A DNA stretch of 64,000 nucleotides. Origin: Fuerstiella sp. (GTDB taxonomy: Bacteria; Planctomycetota; Planctomycetia; Planctomycetales; Planctomycetaceae). Below are positions 8,183 to 18,352 of the stretch, one piece after another. The stretch's first letter is position 1; each line of letters starts with the position of its first letter. The translations under genes were made by a program, and so were the position numbers. Under the pieces are notes generated by a model. The model searched no databases. It was not told the DNA's origin and was given only the letters and a program-made list of their open reading frames with translations. The stretch covers positions 1 to 64,000 of the forward strand of contig JAQWOH010000090.1 of assembly GCA_029245955.1 (NCBI GenBank), in the 5' to 3' direction.

Positions 8183-10818
8183 TTATTTGTGCAGATACAC
8201 GGGCTGAGAAAACGCGCCGTTTGTTGCGACATCCCAGACTTCCACGCGAATCCAGCGTTGATCGGTCACGTCAACGTCGACGTCGAGCGACTGTTCTCCA
8301 AATGACTCGGTTGCAGACAGGTCGATTCTGTGGCGTTTGATCTGACGTCCGTCGCCGGTGATGATTTCGGCGTAAGTCAATGGGAACGTCCATTTCAGAT
8401 TCAGGCAAACTTCAGCTTTGCTACCTTTCACGACCGTAACGCTCTCACCGGATTTTCGACCGTTCACCGTGAATTCGGGAATCAATACCTCTCCCGTTGT
8501 GACGAAGAACTGTCCGCCTCGCAGGGCGTCTACGACGGGTTGCCAGCCGTCTTCGAACTCAGGCACGTCGTCAAGACGCAGGTAGTTCACGTTCATGTGG
8601 GCGTAGAGCTCATGATCTGCTGCGATCTTGAATACGTCGACTTCGCCCAGTACGACTTTAGGCGTTCCCCAGTTCGACATGTCATCCAATAGATCGAGCA
8701 CGCGAGAGCCGAGTCGCGGCTGCGACAGGTCGGCTGGCATCGCTTTCCAGGCAGCACCCAGGAACTGCTCTGACTGATAAAACAATCGTTCGCGGTAGCT
8801 GTCGGGAAAGCCTGTCGAGGATTTGATTCGCGGATGTGCGGTCCACGTCAGCCCGCCTTCGGCTCGCAGCAACCGCCACACGTCCGCCTCGCCACCGACG
8901 TGATACACACGCCCTAACCGGGGGTGCTCCCGGACGAACGGCGTTCCCTCCGAACGCTTCAGCACCCAGTAAACGGGCTTCGGAAAGAAGCTGATCCAAT
9001 GCCCGCCGCAATGGACGTTGGGTTCCTCTCCGGGCAGCAGTAGAAAATCCTCATCACTCAGACGCAGGCACTCCTGGTGCAGTGTTTCCAATTCCTTCAG
9101 GCGTTCCGGGGCTTTGAGTTTCGGCGTACGGCCATTGTGAAACTCCGCCAGGTGCACGATGTCAACCCCCATTTGCTTGAACACATTGACGAATCCCGGC
9201 GACTGTAGTTCTGCTGGAACGCGCCCTGATGTTTCGTCGATGAGGACCAGCCCTGCATCAATGGCCTGTCCACCGCCATCGTTTCGGCAGTGAACAGAGA
9301 TCACGTTCGCGCCCTCGCGAAGCTTTTGCATCGCCTCACGACTGATGGGCAGGTAACGGTACTCCGTGCTGAATCCTGTGACGGACGCCGCAGGGACTCC
9401 ATTCAGGTAGACCTCTGTGTCCTCGTCATAATGGAGCATCAGTCTAGTTTCAGCGGACGTGGTTTTGGCTAACGTGAATGTGCGCCGGAGCCAGATATCC
9501 GAACTGTTCCATGACGTGCCCAATTTCAGGCCTCGCGTGCCCTTTCGCCCGAACCCGCCCGGGCCGGACTTCCAGTCGGAATCATCAAAGTTCTGCTTCG
9601 CCCAGTTATCGGCGGGACGCTTCACTGTGCACTTCCAGATTTGCGGCTGCTTCACGGAGGAAGGAACGACATCCGTGTAAGTGGCACCCAGACTTTGCCG
9701 CAAGAAGTCGAGAGTATGTTCCACATGGAAATGACTCGCGAACTTGACGTGACCGGGGATATCGGCGAACCGGTCGGTCCGAGTCAGCCTGGCGACGTTT
9801 TCCAGCACCTGATCTGCTGAGCCATCAGAGAACACCAGGAATACACCCATTTCCTGCTCCGTGGCCGGTGGTGCGTTGAACCAGGGCACATAGCGATTGT
9901 CACCGTCACCGTCACCGTCAGGGTCATGCCGAATGCCGAAACCGAAGGGCGCCGATTGATTGCCGTCGCCTGGCCCCATCCAGATATTCTTGAGGTTGGT
10001 GGAGTAGTCCAGCGGATAGAAGTATCGGTGTGCAGGCGGAAACATTCCGATCGATCCACCGGAGAACCGGGCAGCGATTGCTCTGCCGCGAACGGCCAGG
10101 TGCCTGGGCTTCCTGATCGCGTCTGCCGCTTCGGTCCTGAGTGATCCCAACGAATCCCGCCATGACATTTCAGTCGGCTCAGTCCGGCGGCAGACCAGGC
10201 CGGTGTCATACAGATAAGCGCGGCCGTCCCGCTCCGTTTTCAGCACTGCCTCCTGCAGAACAAAGGAACTGCCGGCGTAGAACGTCCAACGCAGTTGACC
10301 CTGAAAAGGGCCCGCTGACACATCGCCAATCGTCAACGTGGCGCGACGCGCATTGCTGGTAACGATCGCCCGTTTCTGTTCGATCCTGGCACGAAAGACT
10401 TCACTTGGCTTCCTCTGCATGCGGTCGAAGAAAATCGTCCAACCATCGCGTTTTTCGAGATCACGGTTTCCAATGCGAACTTGAACCATCGGGTCAAGCC
10501 CCTGGCAATCGACCGAAACGAATCAGAGTCTTTCGACGATACGGCGACGGTGTGTATCAGCGGACGATCGCGGGTGCGGTCAAAAGTCAGTTGGCCGCGC
10601 CGACCGGCATCCAGCGGCCAGGTGAGCTGGATCAGCGACGCGTCCTGAGTGACTTCTATTCCACACGAGGATTGGTAGTCGTCCGTGTTCAATTCAATCT
10701 GCGGTTCGTCCGCGGCCTCGGACCGAACGTACAAGCCGAAAATGCCGGCCAGAAAAAATAACCAGAAAATGCTCACTCGTCGATGGGGGCATTGTTGCTG
10801 CGAAACACACGTAGGCAT
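8183..10818 (-). pseudogene. Large secreted CehA/PHP-like protein with galactose-binding-like domain, one frameshift
   Basis: The gene is split between two frames. The first (10818 to about 10500) gives a leader with membrane-spanning signal WLFFLAGIFGLYVRSEAA and ends ...SKDSDSFRSIARGL. The second (about 10510 to 8183, 768 codons from its first ATG at 10489) continues GLDPMVQVRIGNRDLEKRDG. Shifting frame once between about 10495 and 10530 joins them into about 875 residues. The middle (about 375-500) has a beta-galactosidase-like jelly-roll (NFDDSDWKSGPGGFGR, YDEDTEVYLNGV, EGANVISVHC). The C-terminal part (LLPGEEPNVHCGGHWISFF, LTWTAHPRI, DALRGGQFFVTTGEV) resembles CehA/PHP-type metallohydrolases. 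The shift may be a real mutation or a base-calling error. Confidence 0.7.
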
Positions 10819-11220
10819 ATTCGGTTTCCTGTTCTCAGTTTCTTGCTGACGCCGCGATCGCCGGAACAGAAGTCCTGCTGTAAGTGTTTTTCTCGCTGTC
10901 AGTCACGGCATTCTGCAGTTTCCGACTGTCGGGTGTGCACTGGTGGTAAGATTGAGGTTCTTCAAGCCACTGCGATCGGGTGCGAAGCGGATTTCGAATG
11001 GCAAACGATGACAGGGTGCCTTTAAGTGCGATCAATCTTGCCTGCGCTGCTGATGAATGAAAGAGGTGGTTATACTGCGCGATCCGGTTTGGAAGCCACG
11101 TCCAGACGTCAGCGAATTTGCAGGCCCGGGACGTGTGGAAATTGTTTTTCAAAAAAACAAATCGACGTCGAATGGGTGAACGCGCGGATTTGAACGTTGA
11201 GGCAGAATCAAAGAAGACTG
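10819..11220. other. Intergenic divergent region, no gene seen
   Basis: About 400 bases between the start of the frameshifted gene (minus) and the flavoprotein gene (plus). Divergent promoters are expected here. Small frames in this stretch have no recognisable content and look like chance openings. Confidence 0.35.
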
Positions 11221-13077
11221 ATGGCCAGGATAACCAGAAGAAACTTTGTCAATGGAGCACTCGTCGCCGCAGGCACTGCAGTTCTGCCGAAAAGTGCCCC
11301 GTCGGCTGACGCTATGAAAGCGTATGATCCGGTGTACTATCCACCAGCTCGAACAGGGCTGCGCGGAAGTCATCCGGGATCGAACACGCACGCTCACGCC
11401 ATGGCGATCGATGGTGAAACGGACTTCGGGCCTGTTACCCGACTGAGTGAAAAATTCGATCTCGTAGTTGTTGGTGGCGGGATCAGCGGACTCGCGGCGG
11501 CCTACTATTACCGGCAAAAGCACGGGCAGGATAAGCAGGTCCTGATCCTGGACAATCATGATGACTTTGGTGGGCACGCGAAACGAAACGAGCACACCAT
11601 CGATGGCAAAATCAGGATCGGCTATGGCGGCTCTCAGACCCTTGTAAATCCAAAGGACTGGGGCAAGGTCGGACAGGATCTGCTGGCCGATCTCGGCATT
11701 GATCTTGACCGATGGGATACCGCGTATGACCAGGACTTTTACACCAGGCACGACCTGGGAGCGGTGACGTACTTCAACAAGGACGTTTTCGGCGCGGACA
11801 AAGTTGTCAGGCACCCGTACAGCAACCATTACAACTATGTTCAGGGATGCATGGGGCCGAAAATCTCCAATGAAGAGGCCGCGCGCGAAGCTCCATTGAG
11901 TGACAGGGGGAAAGAGCAACTGCTCCGCGTACTCAATGGTGGCTATCACGTGATCAGGAAAGTGCACAACCTGTCGACTGATGCAAAGCTGAAGAAGTTC
12001 CTCGCGAACCACTCCTATTACGACTACCTGAAGACAACGCTGGGGGTTGATGATCCGGGCGTGATGAGGATGGCCCGGCATTCCGCTCTGGACTGGGCCA
12101 GTTCGGGCACGGATCTGCTGGGCATAGAAGGCGCCGACGAAGCAGGAGCCATGGGATTCCCTCACCGATCGGTTTATGACCCAGACCACCCGTACATCTA
12201 TCACTTCCCCGGTGGCAACGCCGGATTCGCACGGGCGTTTGTCAAGAAAATGATTCCAGGTGTGGCGGAGGGCAACAACGCGGAAGACCTTGTGATGGCG
12301 ACTTTCCGTTATTCCGAACTCGACAAGACCGGTAATGACGTGCGGATCAGGCTCAGCAGTACTGTCGTGAATGCGCGGCACGCTGGAGATCCTGCGAGTG
12401 CCAGTGAAGTCTTTGTCACTTATGTAAATGACGGGAAGGCATACCGAGTGAAAGCGAGTGCCGTGGTGATGGCCTGCTACAACAGAATCATTCCTTACAT
12501 CGTTTCGGATCTGCCAGAAAAACAGGCCGACGCGTTGCGATTGCAGAGGAAAAGTCCTCTGCAGTACTCCTCAGTAGGGCTGAGAAACTGGCGGGCTATG
12601 AAGGAGTTGGAAATCGGATTTGCGATGTCGCCCGGTAACATGCACCAGTCCCTGATGATGGACTTTCCGGTCAGCATGGGCGGCTATCAGACCGCCAGGG
12701 ACCCGAACGAACCGTGCATCATTCAACTCATCCACTGCCCGTATGGCGAGGAAGGCACGCCGATGGAAGATCAGCTTGTTGAAGCTCGCTACAGAATGCT
12801 GGAGCTACAGTTCAAGGACTACGAAGATGAAATTCGCGCGCACTTGAACGGTATGCTGCCGAAAGACCTGTTTGACTTTGAAAGAGATGTGGCGAGCATT
12901 ACGGTCAATCGATGGGCTCACGGTTACAGCATGGGGGGACCGGGCAACTCAACAAGAAGAGGAAGGCGACCATTCCACAGAATTACGATTGCCAACAGCG
13001 ACTCGGCACCAGGCGCTGATTCATGGGTTGCCGTAAGAATGGCAATCCGGGCCGTGAATGAGATCCAGGAGTTTTAA
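11221..13077 (+). CDS. Tat-exported FAD-dependent oxidoreductase, spermidine-dehydrogenase-like
   Basis: 618 residues from the ATG at 11221. This start was chosen because it begins the twin-arginine leader (ITRRNFVNGALVAAGTAVLP); the frame upstream only offers a TTG. Residues about 37-55 (DPVYYPPARTGLRGSHPGS) and the FAD Rossmann motif VVVGGGISGLAAAYYY (about 82-97) with DNHDDFGGHAKRNE match the layout I associate with spermidine dehydrogenase (SpdH)-type flavoproteins. A late block DFERDVASITVNRWAHGY supports the flavin-amine-oxidase fold. Expected reaction: oxidation of a polyamine or related amine in the periplasm with FAD. The exact substrate is an inference; the flavoprotein class and Tat export are clear. 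It is convergent with the sulfatase, 11 bases apart. Confidence 0.75.
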   Translation: MARITRRNFVNGALVAAGTAVLPKSAPSADAMKAYDPVYYPPARTGLRGSHPGSNTHAHAMAIDGETDFGPVTRLSEKFDLVVVGGGISGLAAAYYYRQKHGQDKQVLILDNHDDFGGHAKRNEHTIDGKIRIGYGGSQTLVNPKDWGKVGQDLLADLGIDLDRWDTAYDQDFYTRHDLGAVTYFNKDVFGADKVVRHPYSNHYNYVQGCMGPKISNEEAAREAPLSDRGKEQLLRVLNGGYHVIRKVHNLSTDAKLKKFLANHSYYDYLKTTLGVDDPGVMRMARHSALDWASSGTDLLGIEGADEAGAMGFPHRSVYDPDHPYIYHFPGGNAGFARAFVKKMIPGVAEGNNAEDLVMATFRYSELDKTGNDVRIRLSSTVVNARHAGDPASASEVFVTYVNDGKAYRVKASAVVMACYNRIIPYIVSDLPEKQADALRLQRKSPLQYSSVGLRNWRAMKELEIGFAMSPGNMHQSLMMDFPVSMGGYQTARDPNEPCIIQLIHCPYGEEGTPMEDQLVEARYRMLELQFKDYEDEIRAHLNGMLPKDLFDFERDVASITVNRWAHGYSMGGPGNSTRRGRRPFHRITIANSDSAPGADSWVAVRMAIRAVNEIQEF

Positions 13078-13088
13078 GTCTGACTTCT

Positions 13089-14558
13089 TCACTGCTTTGC
13101 GTTGGTTTGACGCTCGATATTCTGTTGGGCGTGCGTCGGGAGCGGAAGAAAATCGCTTTCGCGGAGCATCCAGCGATCCAGCTTTTCGCGCAGTCTGGCT
13201 TCGATTATGCGGACGGATGTCCGTCCCGCGAGGTTGTTCAATTCAAACGGATCGCTTTCCAGATCGTACAGTTCAAAGATTGGACGCGGATTCTGGAAAT
13301 AGATTCGCTCATGAACTGCCGAGAGTCTTCCGATATCGCGAGCCAATTTGATGGCGTCCCAGGCAATGTTCTTCGTCGCCATGTCCACGGGCACGTAACT
13401 GCGTTCAGGTATGGCGTTGTAAATAAAGTTGTGGCGTTTCGTTGTGACGGAACGGGAGAGGTCGAAGCCGTCCGAACGTGTGATCGGACCGAAGTGCCAG
13501 CCTCGCTCTGCGAAGACCTGCTCCCGGCCATCGAAGGGTTGCCCTAAAAGTTCCGGCATGAAATCGAGACCCGTCATGCCACTGGCCGGTTTGATACCTG
13601 CGGCGTTGAGAATGGTCGGGGCGAGGTCCACCCCGCTGATCAGCGAATCGCTTACCGATCCCGGCGCTACCTTGCCCGGCCATCGAACGATTAGCGGCAC
13701 GCGCAGCCCGCGGTTGTAGAGCGTGCCCTTGCCGCGCAAAAGCGCCTCGCCGTTGTCGCCCATGAATATTACCAGCGTGTTATCAGACAAGCCGCGCTCG
13801 GCAAGCACCTTCATGATCATCCCAAAACCGGTGTCGAGCTCGCGCACTTCGGCGAGATAGCGAGCATAGTCGAGTCGCACCTCCGGGAGATCCGGCCAAT
13901 CGTCCGGCAGCTTAAGGGTGGCGGGATCGATGCCCTCATGGTCCTCCCCCCATTTCCGGTGCGGCTGGTTGAATCCGAAGTACAGGAAGAACGGCTGCCC
14001 ATCGGGAACTCCGTCGAGCGCCGCAGAGAAGATTCCGGGAACCCTGGGCAGTGCTGCCCCTTTCGTCCTGGCGGCTCTTACAAAATGATCGAAGCGGGAT
14101 TCGAACACCTCGCCCCTTACGCCCAGTTCGACCAGCGCTTCCGTGACATGGGGCGCATCCTTGTTCCGTCCGTCCAGGTGCTGATGTCTGCCATCGAGCC
14201 CGACCCAATAGCCATGATCGCGCAGCAGATCGGTAACGAAGGGAGTGTCTGGTCTCGCGGGTTGCGCAAAACGCGTCGTTGTCAAACCGACCGGACAACG
14301 CCCGGCAAAAATGGAGCTGCGCGAAGGTGCGCACTGCGGCGCCGAAGTGTAGGCGCGTTGAAACCGCATTCCCTCCTGGGCGAAGGTATCGAGGTTTGGA
14401 GTTAGTCCATACTTCAGGCAATTGGAATCGCCATAGGCCCCGAGATGCGGAACGCTGTGGTCATCGGACAATACTAAAAGGATGTTGGGAAGTTCTGCGG
14501 AATACCCGAGATGGCAGAACAACAGGGCAACAAAGAGGGCATGGATCAGGCGGCTCAT
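13089..14558 (-). CDS. Secreted sulfatase (type I, formylglycine)
   Basis: 489 residues with signal peptide MSRLIHALFVALLFCHLGYS. Metal-binding DD at about 32-33 (LVLSDDHSVPHLGAYGD) and the active-site signature CAPSRSSIFAGR with Cys76, the residue converted to formylglycine. Later metal residues lie in VIFMGDNGEALLRGKGT, and the C-terminal part has the usual FELYDLESDPFELNNLAG block. It removes sulfate esters (or N-sulfates) from polysaccharides; the sequence resembles heparan N-sulfatase-like planctomycete enzymes, but substrate is not certain. It is the last gene of the sigma-FecR-DUF1552-PSD1-sulfatase run, 22 bases after the cytochrome gene, so its expression is probably tied to that sigma factor. 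Confidence 0.92.
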   Translation of the reverse strand: MSRLIHALFVALLFCHLGYSAELPNILLVLSDDHSVPHLGAYGDSNCLKYGLTPNLDTFAQEGMRFQRAYTSAPQCAPSRSSIFAGRCPVGLTTTRFAQPARPDTPFVTDLLRDHGYWVGLDGRHQHLDGRNKDAPHVTEALVELGVRGEVFESRFDHFVRAARTKGAALPRVPGIFSAALDGVPDGQPFFLYFGFNQPHRKWGEDHEGIDPATLKLPDDWPDLPEVRLDYARYLAEVRELDTGFGMIMKVLAERGLSDNTLVIFMGDNGEALLRGKGTLYNRGLRVPLIVRWPGKVAPGSVSDSLISGVDLAPTILNAAGIKPASGMTGLDFMPELLGQPFDGREQVFAERGWHFGPITRSDGFDLSRSVTTKRHNFIYNAIPERSYVPVDMATKNIAWDAIKLARDIGRLSAVHERIYFQNPRPIFELYDLESDPFELNNLAGRTSVRIIEARLREKLDRWMLRESDFLPLPTHAQQNIERQTNAKQ

Positions 14559-14580
14559 TCAGACAGTCTTTCGTTGTCGT

Positions 14581-17046
14581 TCAGTTTGATCCAAAGGGCT
14601 TACTCAGAGCCACTAATCGAATGAGATCCCGGAAGCCACCATTTTTCTGTGCAAGTTCGGCGAGAATCTCATCGATGGCGGGGCGGTCGCCGATCTCCAG
14701 CTCGCGGCCTATGGCGTAGGTCATCAGCTTCTCGGTGAGGCTGCGGGTGAACGACTCATGCCGCTCGATCAGCAGCGTGCGGAGCTGGCGGATGTCATCG
14801 AAAGCTTCGCCACCTGGCAGCCTGCCGGACGCATCAACGGGCAGGTTCTTACCGTACTCGGTCCGCCAGGCACCGATGGGGTCGAAGTTCTCCAGGGCGA
14901 ATCCCAGCGGGTCGATCTTGCGATGGCACTCGGCGCATGTGGCGATGCTGCGGTGCCTGGCCAGCTCTTCTCGCACGGTCAGGGCACCGCGAATGTCCGG
15001 CTCGATTTCAGGTACGTCATCCGGCGGTGGCGGCGGAGTGTAACCCAGCACCTTCTCAAGAGCGTAGATGCCGCGCACTACCGGCGAGGTATCGACGCCG
15101 TTGGCCGAGGCGGTCAGGAAGCTGCCCTGGGTCATCAGCCCGCCGCGCACTGTGCCTTCGGTCGACACCTGACGCAGTTGATTGCCTTTCACCGGGGCAA
15201 GGCCGTAGTGCGCTGCCAGCTCTCGATTGACGAAGGTGTAGTCTGCGGAAATAAATTCACGTGGGGGCAGGTTCTGATCGAGGATGTGGCGGAAGAATGT
15301 GGTCGTCTCGCCCGCCATCGCGGCCTCAAGGTTGTCGCGGTAATACACACGAAATTCGCCTGACACCGGCATCTCGCCGATGTTGTCCCAATCGAGCCAG
15401 CGCCGGACGAACTGATTGACGAACCGCTCGCTGCGTGGATCCTTGAGCATGCGATCGACCTCGGCGTCGAGTACGTTGGCGTCGGACAGACGTCCAGCTT
15501 CGGCATGTTTGAGCAGGACCGCATCCGGTTGCGAAGACCAGAGGAAGTAGGACAGGCGTGACGCCAGGTTGTAATCGTCGAGCGTTCCCTCTCCCTCCTG
15601 CATATAGATGAACGACGGCGAACAAAGGATCGTCTGGAACCCCAACTGCAGCGCGGCCAGCGGTTCCATGCCGCCATTAAGCTTCCCCATCACCATCCGC
15701 TCGATCGGCTTCAGTTCATCACCACGCAACGGGCGACGGAAAGCACCGGCGGCGAACACACGCAGGCGCTGAGTGATCGTACTGCGATTGAGGTCATCGG
15801 GTTGCAGGTCGCCATACATCAGCGTGTGACCGGCGGGCGGCCACTGGTCGACATGCGGGCCCTCGACTCGGATGTCGTAGATGCGGAGCTTCGGGCCGCG
15901 GTAAACCTTGAGCAGACCGTGGGATTTTTCGTAGCCCGGTTTCATGTTCGCGAACGGCGCGACCTCGGGGTGCTCCGAGGCTTTCTGGGTGATGATGCGA
16001 ACCAATCGTTTGGTGGCCGTGGTGCCGTTGCGGAAGCGGACTTCGGGCTCAAAACCCTGAGTGATGTGCGTGGTCCACTCGTACCACCCCGGTTGATCGC
16101 TGGTCAGCTCGGCCAGTCCGACGGAGCGTTCGGTCGTGATGCTGCCGGTGCTCTCGACACTGCCCTCACGATCCACTGTCGCCACTTCCAGCACCAGCGG
16201 GTCGCCGTTGCGGAAGTCGTCCAGGGCATTGCCATACGGATGGTCACGGTCGACTGCAGCGGCCTTCACGCGGATGGTGTACATGCCGCTCTGAGCCACG
16301 CCACCATACAGCGGGCGGAAGCCGATATGCCCGCCCCGGTAGTGCCGACCATACATGTCAGTGTACGGGGTATCGGGAATGAAGCGGAAGCGATCGACGT
16401 GGAAGATCTTGGGCAGCTTCGCCTTGTCCTTGCCATCGAAGTAATACGGTGTCTGCTGCGCGTACTGTTTCGACTCGGGCCGTGCTCCGAATCGCGTGGC
16501 ACGCGTGACCGCTTCCTCGGCGGCATCGAGGTAATGATCCAGCAGCATGCCAGACGTCACCAGCTCACGCCCATTGTTGTCAAACCCGTGCAGCTTCACA
16601 TCCGGCGGAAAATCGGCGGCCGGGTTCCACGCCTGTACGTTCAGCGACAGCAGGTCGCCGATCGTCTGTTGATACTCAAACCGGTTGAGCCGCCGCATGA
16701 CGGTATGTTGACCGCTGGATGCCAGCTCGGTACGTGCGGCGGCAATTCCCGCGGTGATCGACGCGATGGTCTTCGTCTTTTCGTCCGCATCCGGCTGCTT
16801 CTTCTTCGGCGGTGGCATCTCGCCGAGGTTCAGCTGATCGACGATCTCCTGCCACAGGTCCAGCTGCGTCAGGTCCGTGATCGCTTCGTTCAGTCCGTCG
16901 AAGCGACGGTCGGATTTCTGTGTGTCCGGGCCGTGACAGTCGATGCAGTAGGTCGAAAGGAACTGCGTGGGCAGGTCGGCGCAGGCTACTCCGCTGAGGC
17001 CAGGCAGCATCGCCATGCACATCGTGGTCAAGGTCGTCTTGTTCAT
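14581..17046 (-). CDS. PSD1-type cytochrome c protein (DUF1587/1592/1588/1585)
   Basis: 821 residues, a paralogue of the 1752-4232 protein. Leader about 1-23; heme motif CIDCHGPDTQKSDRRFDGL near residue 34; DUF1587 (MRRLNRFEYQQTIGDLLSL) about 120; an unusually long middle region with jelly-roll-like strands; DUF1595 (FAAGAFRRPLRGDELKPIE) about 435; DUF1592 (ASRLSYFLWSSQPDAVLLKH) about 500; DUF1588 with CAECHRKIDPLGFALENFD (about 705); DUF1585 (EKLMTYAIGRELEIGDRP) at the C-terminus. Exported and heme-binding by motif. It follows the DUF1552 gene by 14 bases and precedes the sulfatase by 22, so it is certainly in the same operon. Confidence 0.92.
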   Translation of the reverse strand: MNKTTLTTMCMAMLPGLSGVACADLPTQFLSTYCIDCHGPDTQKSDRRFDGLNEAITDLTQLDLWQEIVDQLNLGEMPPPKKKQPDADEKTKTIASITAGIAAARTELASSGQHTVMRRLNRFEYQQTIGDLLSLNVQAWNPAADFPPDVKLHGFDNNGRELVTSGMLLDHYLDAAEEAVTRATRFGARPESKQYAQQTPYYFDGKDKAKLPKIFHVDRFRFIPDTPYTDMYGRHYRGGHIGFRPLYGGVAQSGMYTIRVKAAAVDRDHPYGNALDDFRNGDPLVLEVATVDREGSVESTGSITTERSVGLAELTSDQPGWYEWTTHITQGFEPEVRFRNGTTATKRLVRIITQKASEHPEVAPFANMKPGYEKSHGLLKVYRGPKLRIYDIRVEGPHVDQWPPAGHTLMYGDLQPDDLNRSTITQRLRVFAAGAFRRPLRGDELKPIERMVMGKLNGGMEPLAALQLGFQTILCSPSFIYMQEGEGTLDDYNLASRLSYFLWSSQPDAVLLKHAEAGRLSDANVLDAEVDRMLKDPRSERFVNQFVRRWLDWDNIGEMPVSGEFRVYYRDNLEAAMAGETTTFFRHILDQNLPPREFISADYTFVNRELAAHYGLAPVKGNQLRQVSTEGTVRGGLMTQGSFLTASANGVDTSPVVRGIYALEKVLGYTPPPPPDDVPEIEPDIRGALTVREELARHRSIATCAECHRKIDPLGFALENFDPIGAWRTEYGKNLPVDASGRLPGGEAFDDIRQLRTLLIERHESFTRSLTEKLMTYAIGRELEIGDRPAIDEILAELAQKNGGFRDLIRLVALSKPFGSN

Positions 17047-17060
17047 GATACGCCCGTGTC

Positions 17061-18320
17061 TTAAGCCAGGTTCATGGGCGAAAACGTGCCCGTGCTCTTA
17101 CCAAACCGATCCGCCTCGACGCCGAACCACTGCAGCGTCGAAAGCCACAAGTTCGACAGCGGCACACGCTTGTGGTCCTCGACAGGGCAGACAATGTGGC
17201 CCTGATGATTCATCCCACCGCCAGCGAGGATCACCGGCAGGTTCCGGTTGCTGTGGCTCGAGCCGTTACCCATCCCGCTGCCCCACACGACCGCGGTGTG
17301 ATCGAAAACCTGGGCCTCTTTCATCCGGTCGATGAAGTGGGCGAACTGCGTCATCAGGTAGGCGTCGACAATCTGGAGCTGCCCGAGCCGCTCTTCGGAT
17401 TTGCTGTGGTGGGACAGGCCGTGATAGCTGCCGACCTCCAGCTCGGATGTGCGGAACCCCATGGGGATCTCGAATGTGGCCACGCGGGTCGAGTCGGTCT
17501 GCAGGGCCAGGGTCAGCAGGTCATAGAACAGCGGGATCTCCTCGATGTGCATCCGGTCCTGGTCCACGACCGAGTCGATCGGCGAGGCGGGCTTGGGTTT
17601 ATCCAGCCACGCCTGCGACATCTGCAACTGCTTCTCCACATCCCGCACGCTGGTGAGGTATTGATCAAGCTTCTGTCGGTCGGCGGCACTGAGCTGACGT
17701 TCGAGTTGATCCGCGGATTCACGCAAGGCATCAAGCACGCTGGCCCGGTGCGTCAGACGGGTGTGTTCTCTGCTGAGCGATGCGGCATCGGACCGAATGA
17801 ACAACGCCTCAAACAAACGCGCGGGGTTGTTGACCGGTGGGATCCGCACACCCGACCGCGTCCAACTCAGGTCTGTGCCGAGGCCCAGACCGGCCGTGAT
17901 CGAGGGGAACCGCGTGGCGGCACCCACGTGCTCGGCGGCGACCTGGTCAATCGTCATGTTCTTGTCGGGGAAGCCACTCGACTCATCCTTGCGGATGCCG
18001 GAGAGGAACGCTTGAACGCCCTTGTGCCCGCCGGTCATACCGTCGTCGAGGTTGGAAAAGATGGTGAAGTCGTCGCGATGTCGCTGGACGGGTTGCAGCG
18101 TTGGGCTGATCTGATATTTCAAGCCGGCGCCTTGCGGGAAAAAATTGCCGGGGTAGTAACCCAGATGGTTACCGATGCAAACCAGACGCCGCGGCGAGTT
18201 CTCCTCGTTCGTCGAGGCTGCCGCAGAGCGAGAGAAACTGCTTTCGAGAAACGGCAGCGTCAATGCAATGCCGGCTCCACGAAGAAGGTCGCGGCGGTCA
18301 AGTGTGTGGGCAGGTTTCAT
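17061..18320 (-). CDS. DUF1552 domain-containing Tat-exported protein
   Basis: 419 residues from the ATG at 18320, preceded by GAGAGG at a good distance. A start further upstream would add 12 residues that precede, rather than improve, the twin-arginine leader LDRRDLLRGAGIALTLPFLE. The body has the DUF1552 blocks: RLVCIGNHLGYYPGNFFP, NLDDGMTGGHKGVQAFLSG, and VVWGSGMGNGSSHSNRNLP near the C-terminus. Function is unknown; in this operon it lies between the anti-sigma-like FecR protein and the cytochrome, the same pairing as at 518-4232. Unlike that pair, this copy is under a dedicated sigma factor. Confidence 0.92.
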   Translation of the reverse strand: MKPAHTLDRRDLLRGAGIALTLPFLESSFSRSAAASTNEENSPRRLVCIGNHLGYYPGNFFPQGAGLKYQISPTLQPVQRHRDDFTIFSNLDDGMTGGHKGVQAFLSGIRKDESSGFPDKNMTIDQVAAEHVGAATRFPSITAGLGLGTDLSWTRSGVRIPPVNNPARLFEALFIRSDAASLSREHTRLTHRASVLDALRESADQLERQLSAADRQKLDQYLTSVRDVEKQLQMSQAWLDKPKPASPIDSVVDQDRMHIEEIPLFYDLLTLALQTDSTRVATFEIPMGFRTSELEVGSYHGLSHHSKSEERLGQLQIVDAYLMTQFAHFIDRMKEAQVFDHTAVVWGSGMGNGSSHSNRNLPVILAGGGMNHQGHIVCPVEDHKRVPLSNLWLSTLQWFGVEADRFGKSTGTFSPMNLA

Positions 18321-18352
18321 GAAGTCCTCTCGCGGGATGATTTGTCGCTGAC

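Noticed and set aside
11149..12381. 410-codon frame antisense to the flavoprotein
   Set aside because: Shadow; the plus-strand gene has Tat and FAD motifs.
15802..17064. 420-codon frame antisense to the PSD1 cytochrome
   Set aside because: High-GC shadow with repetitive Val/Gly/Arg content; the cytochrome on the minus strand explains this DNA.
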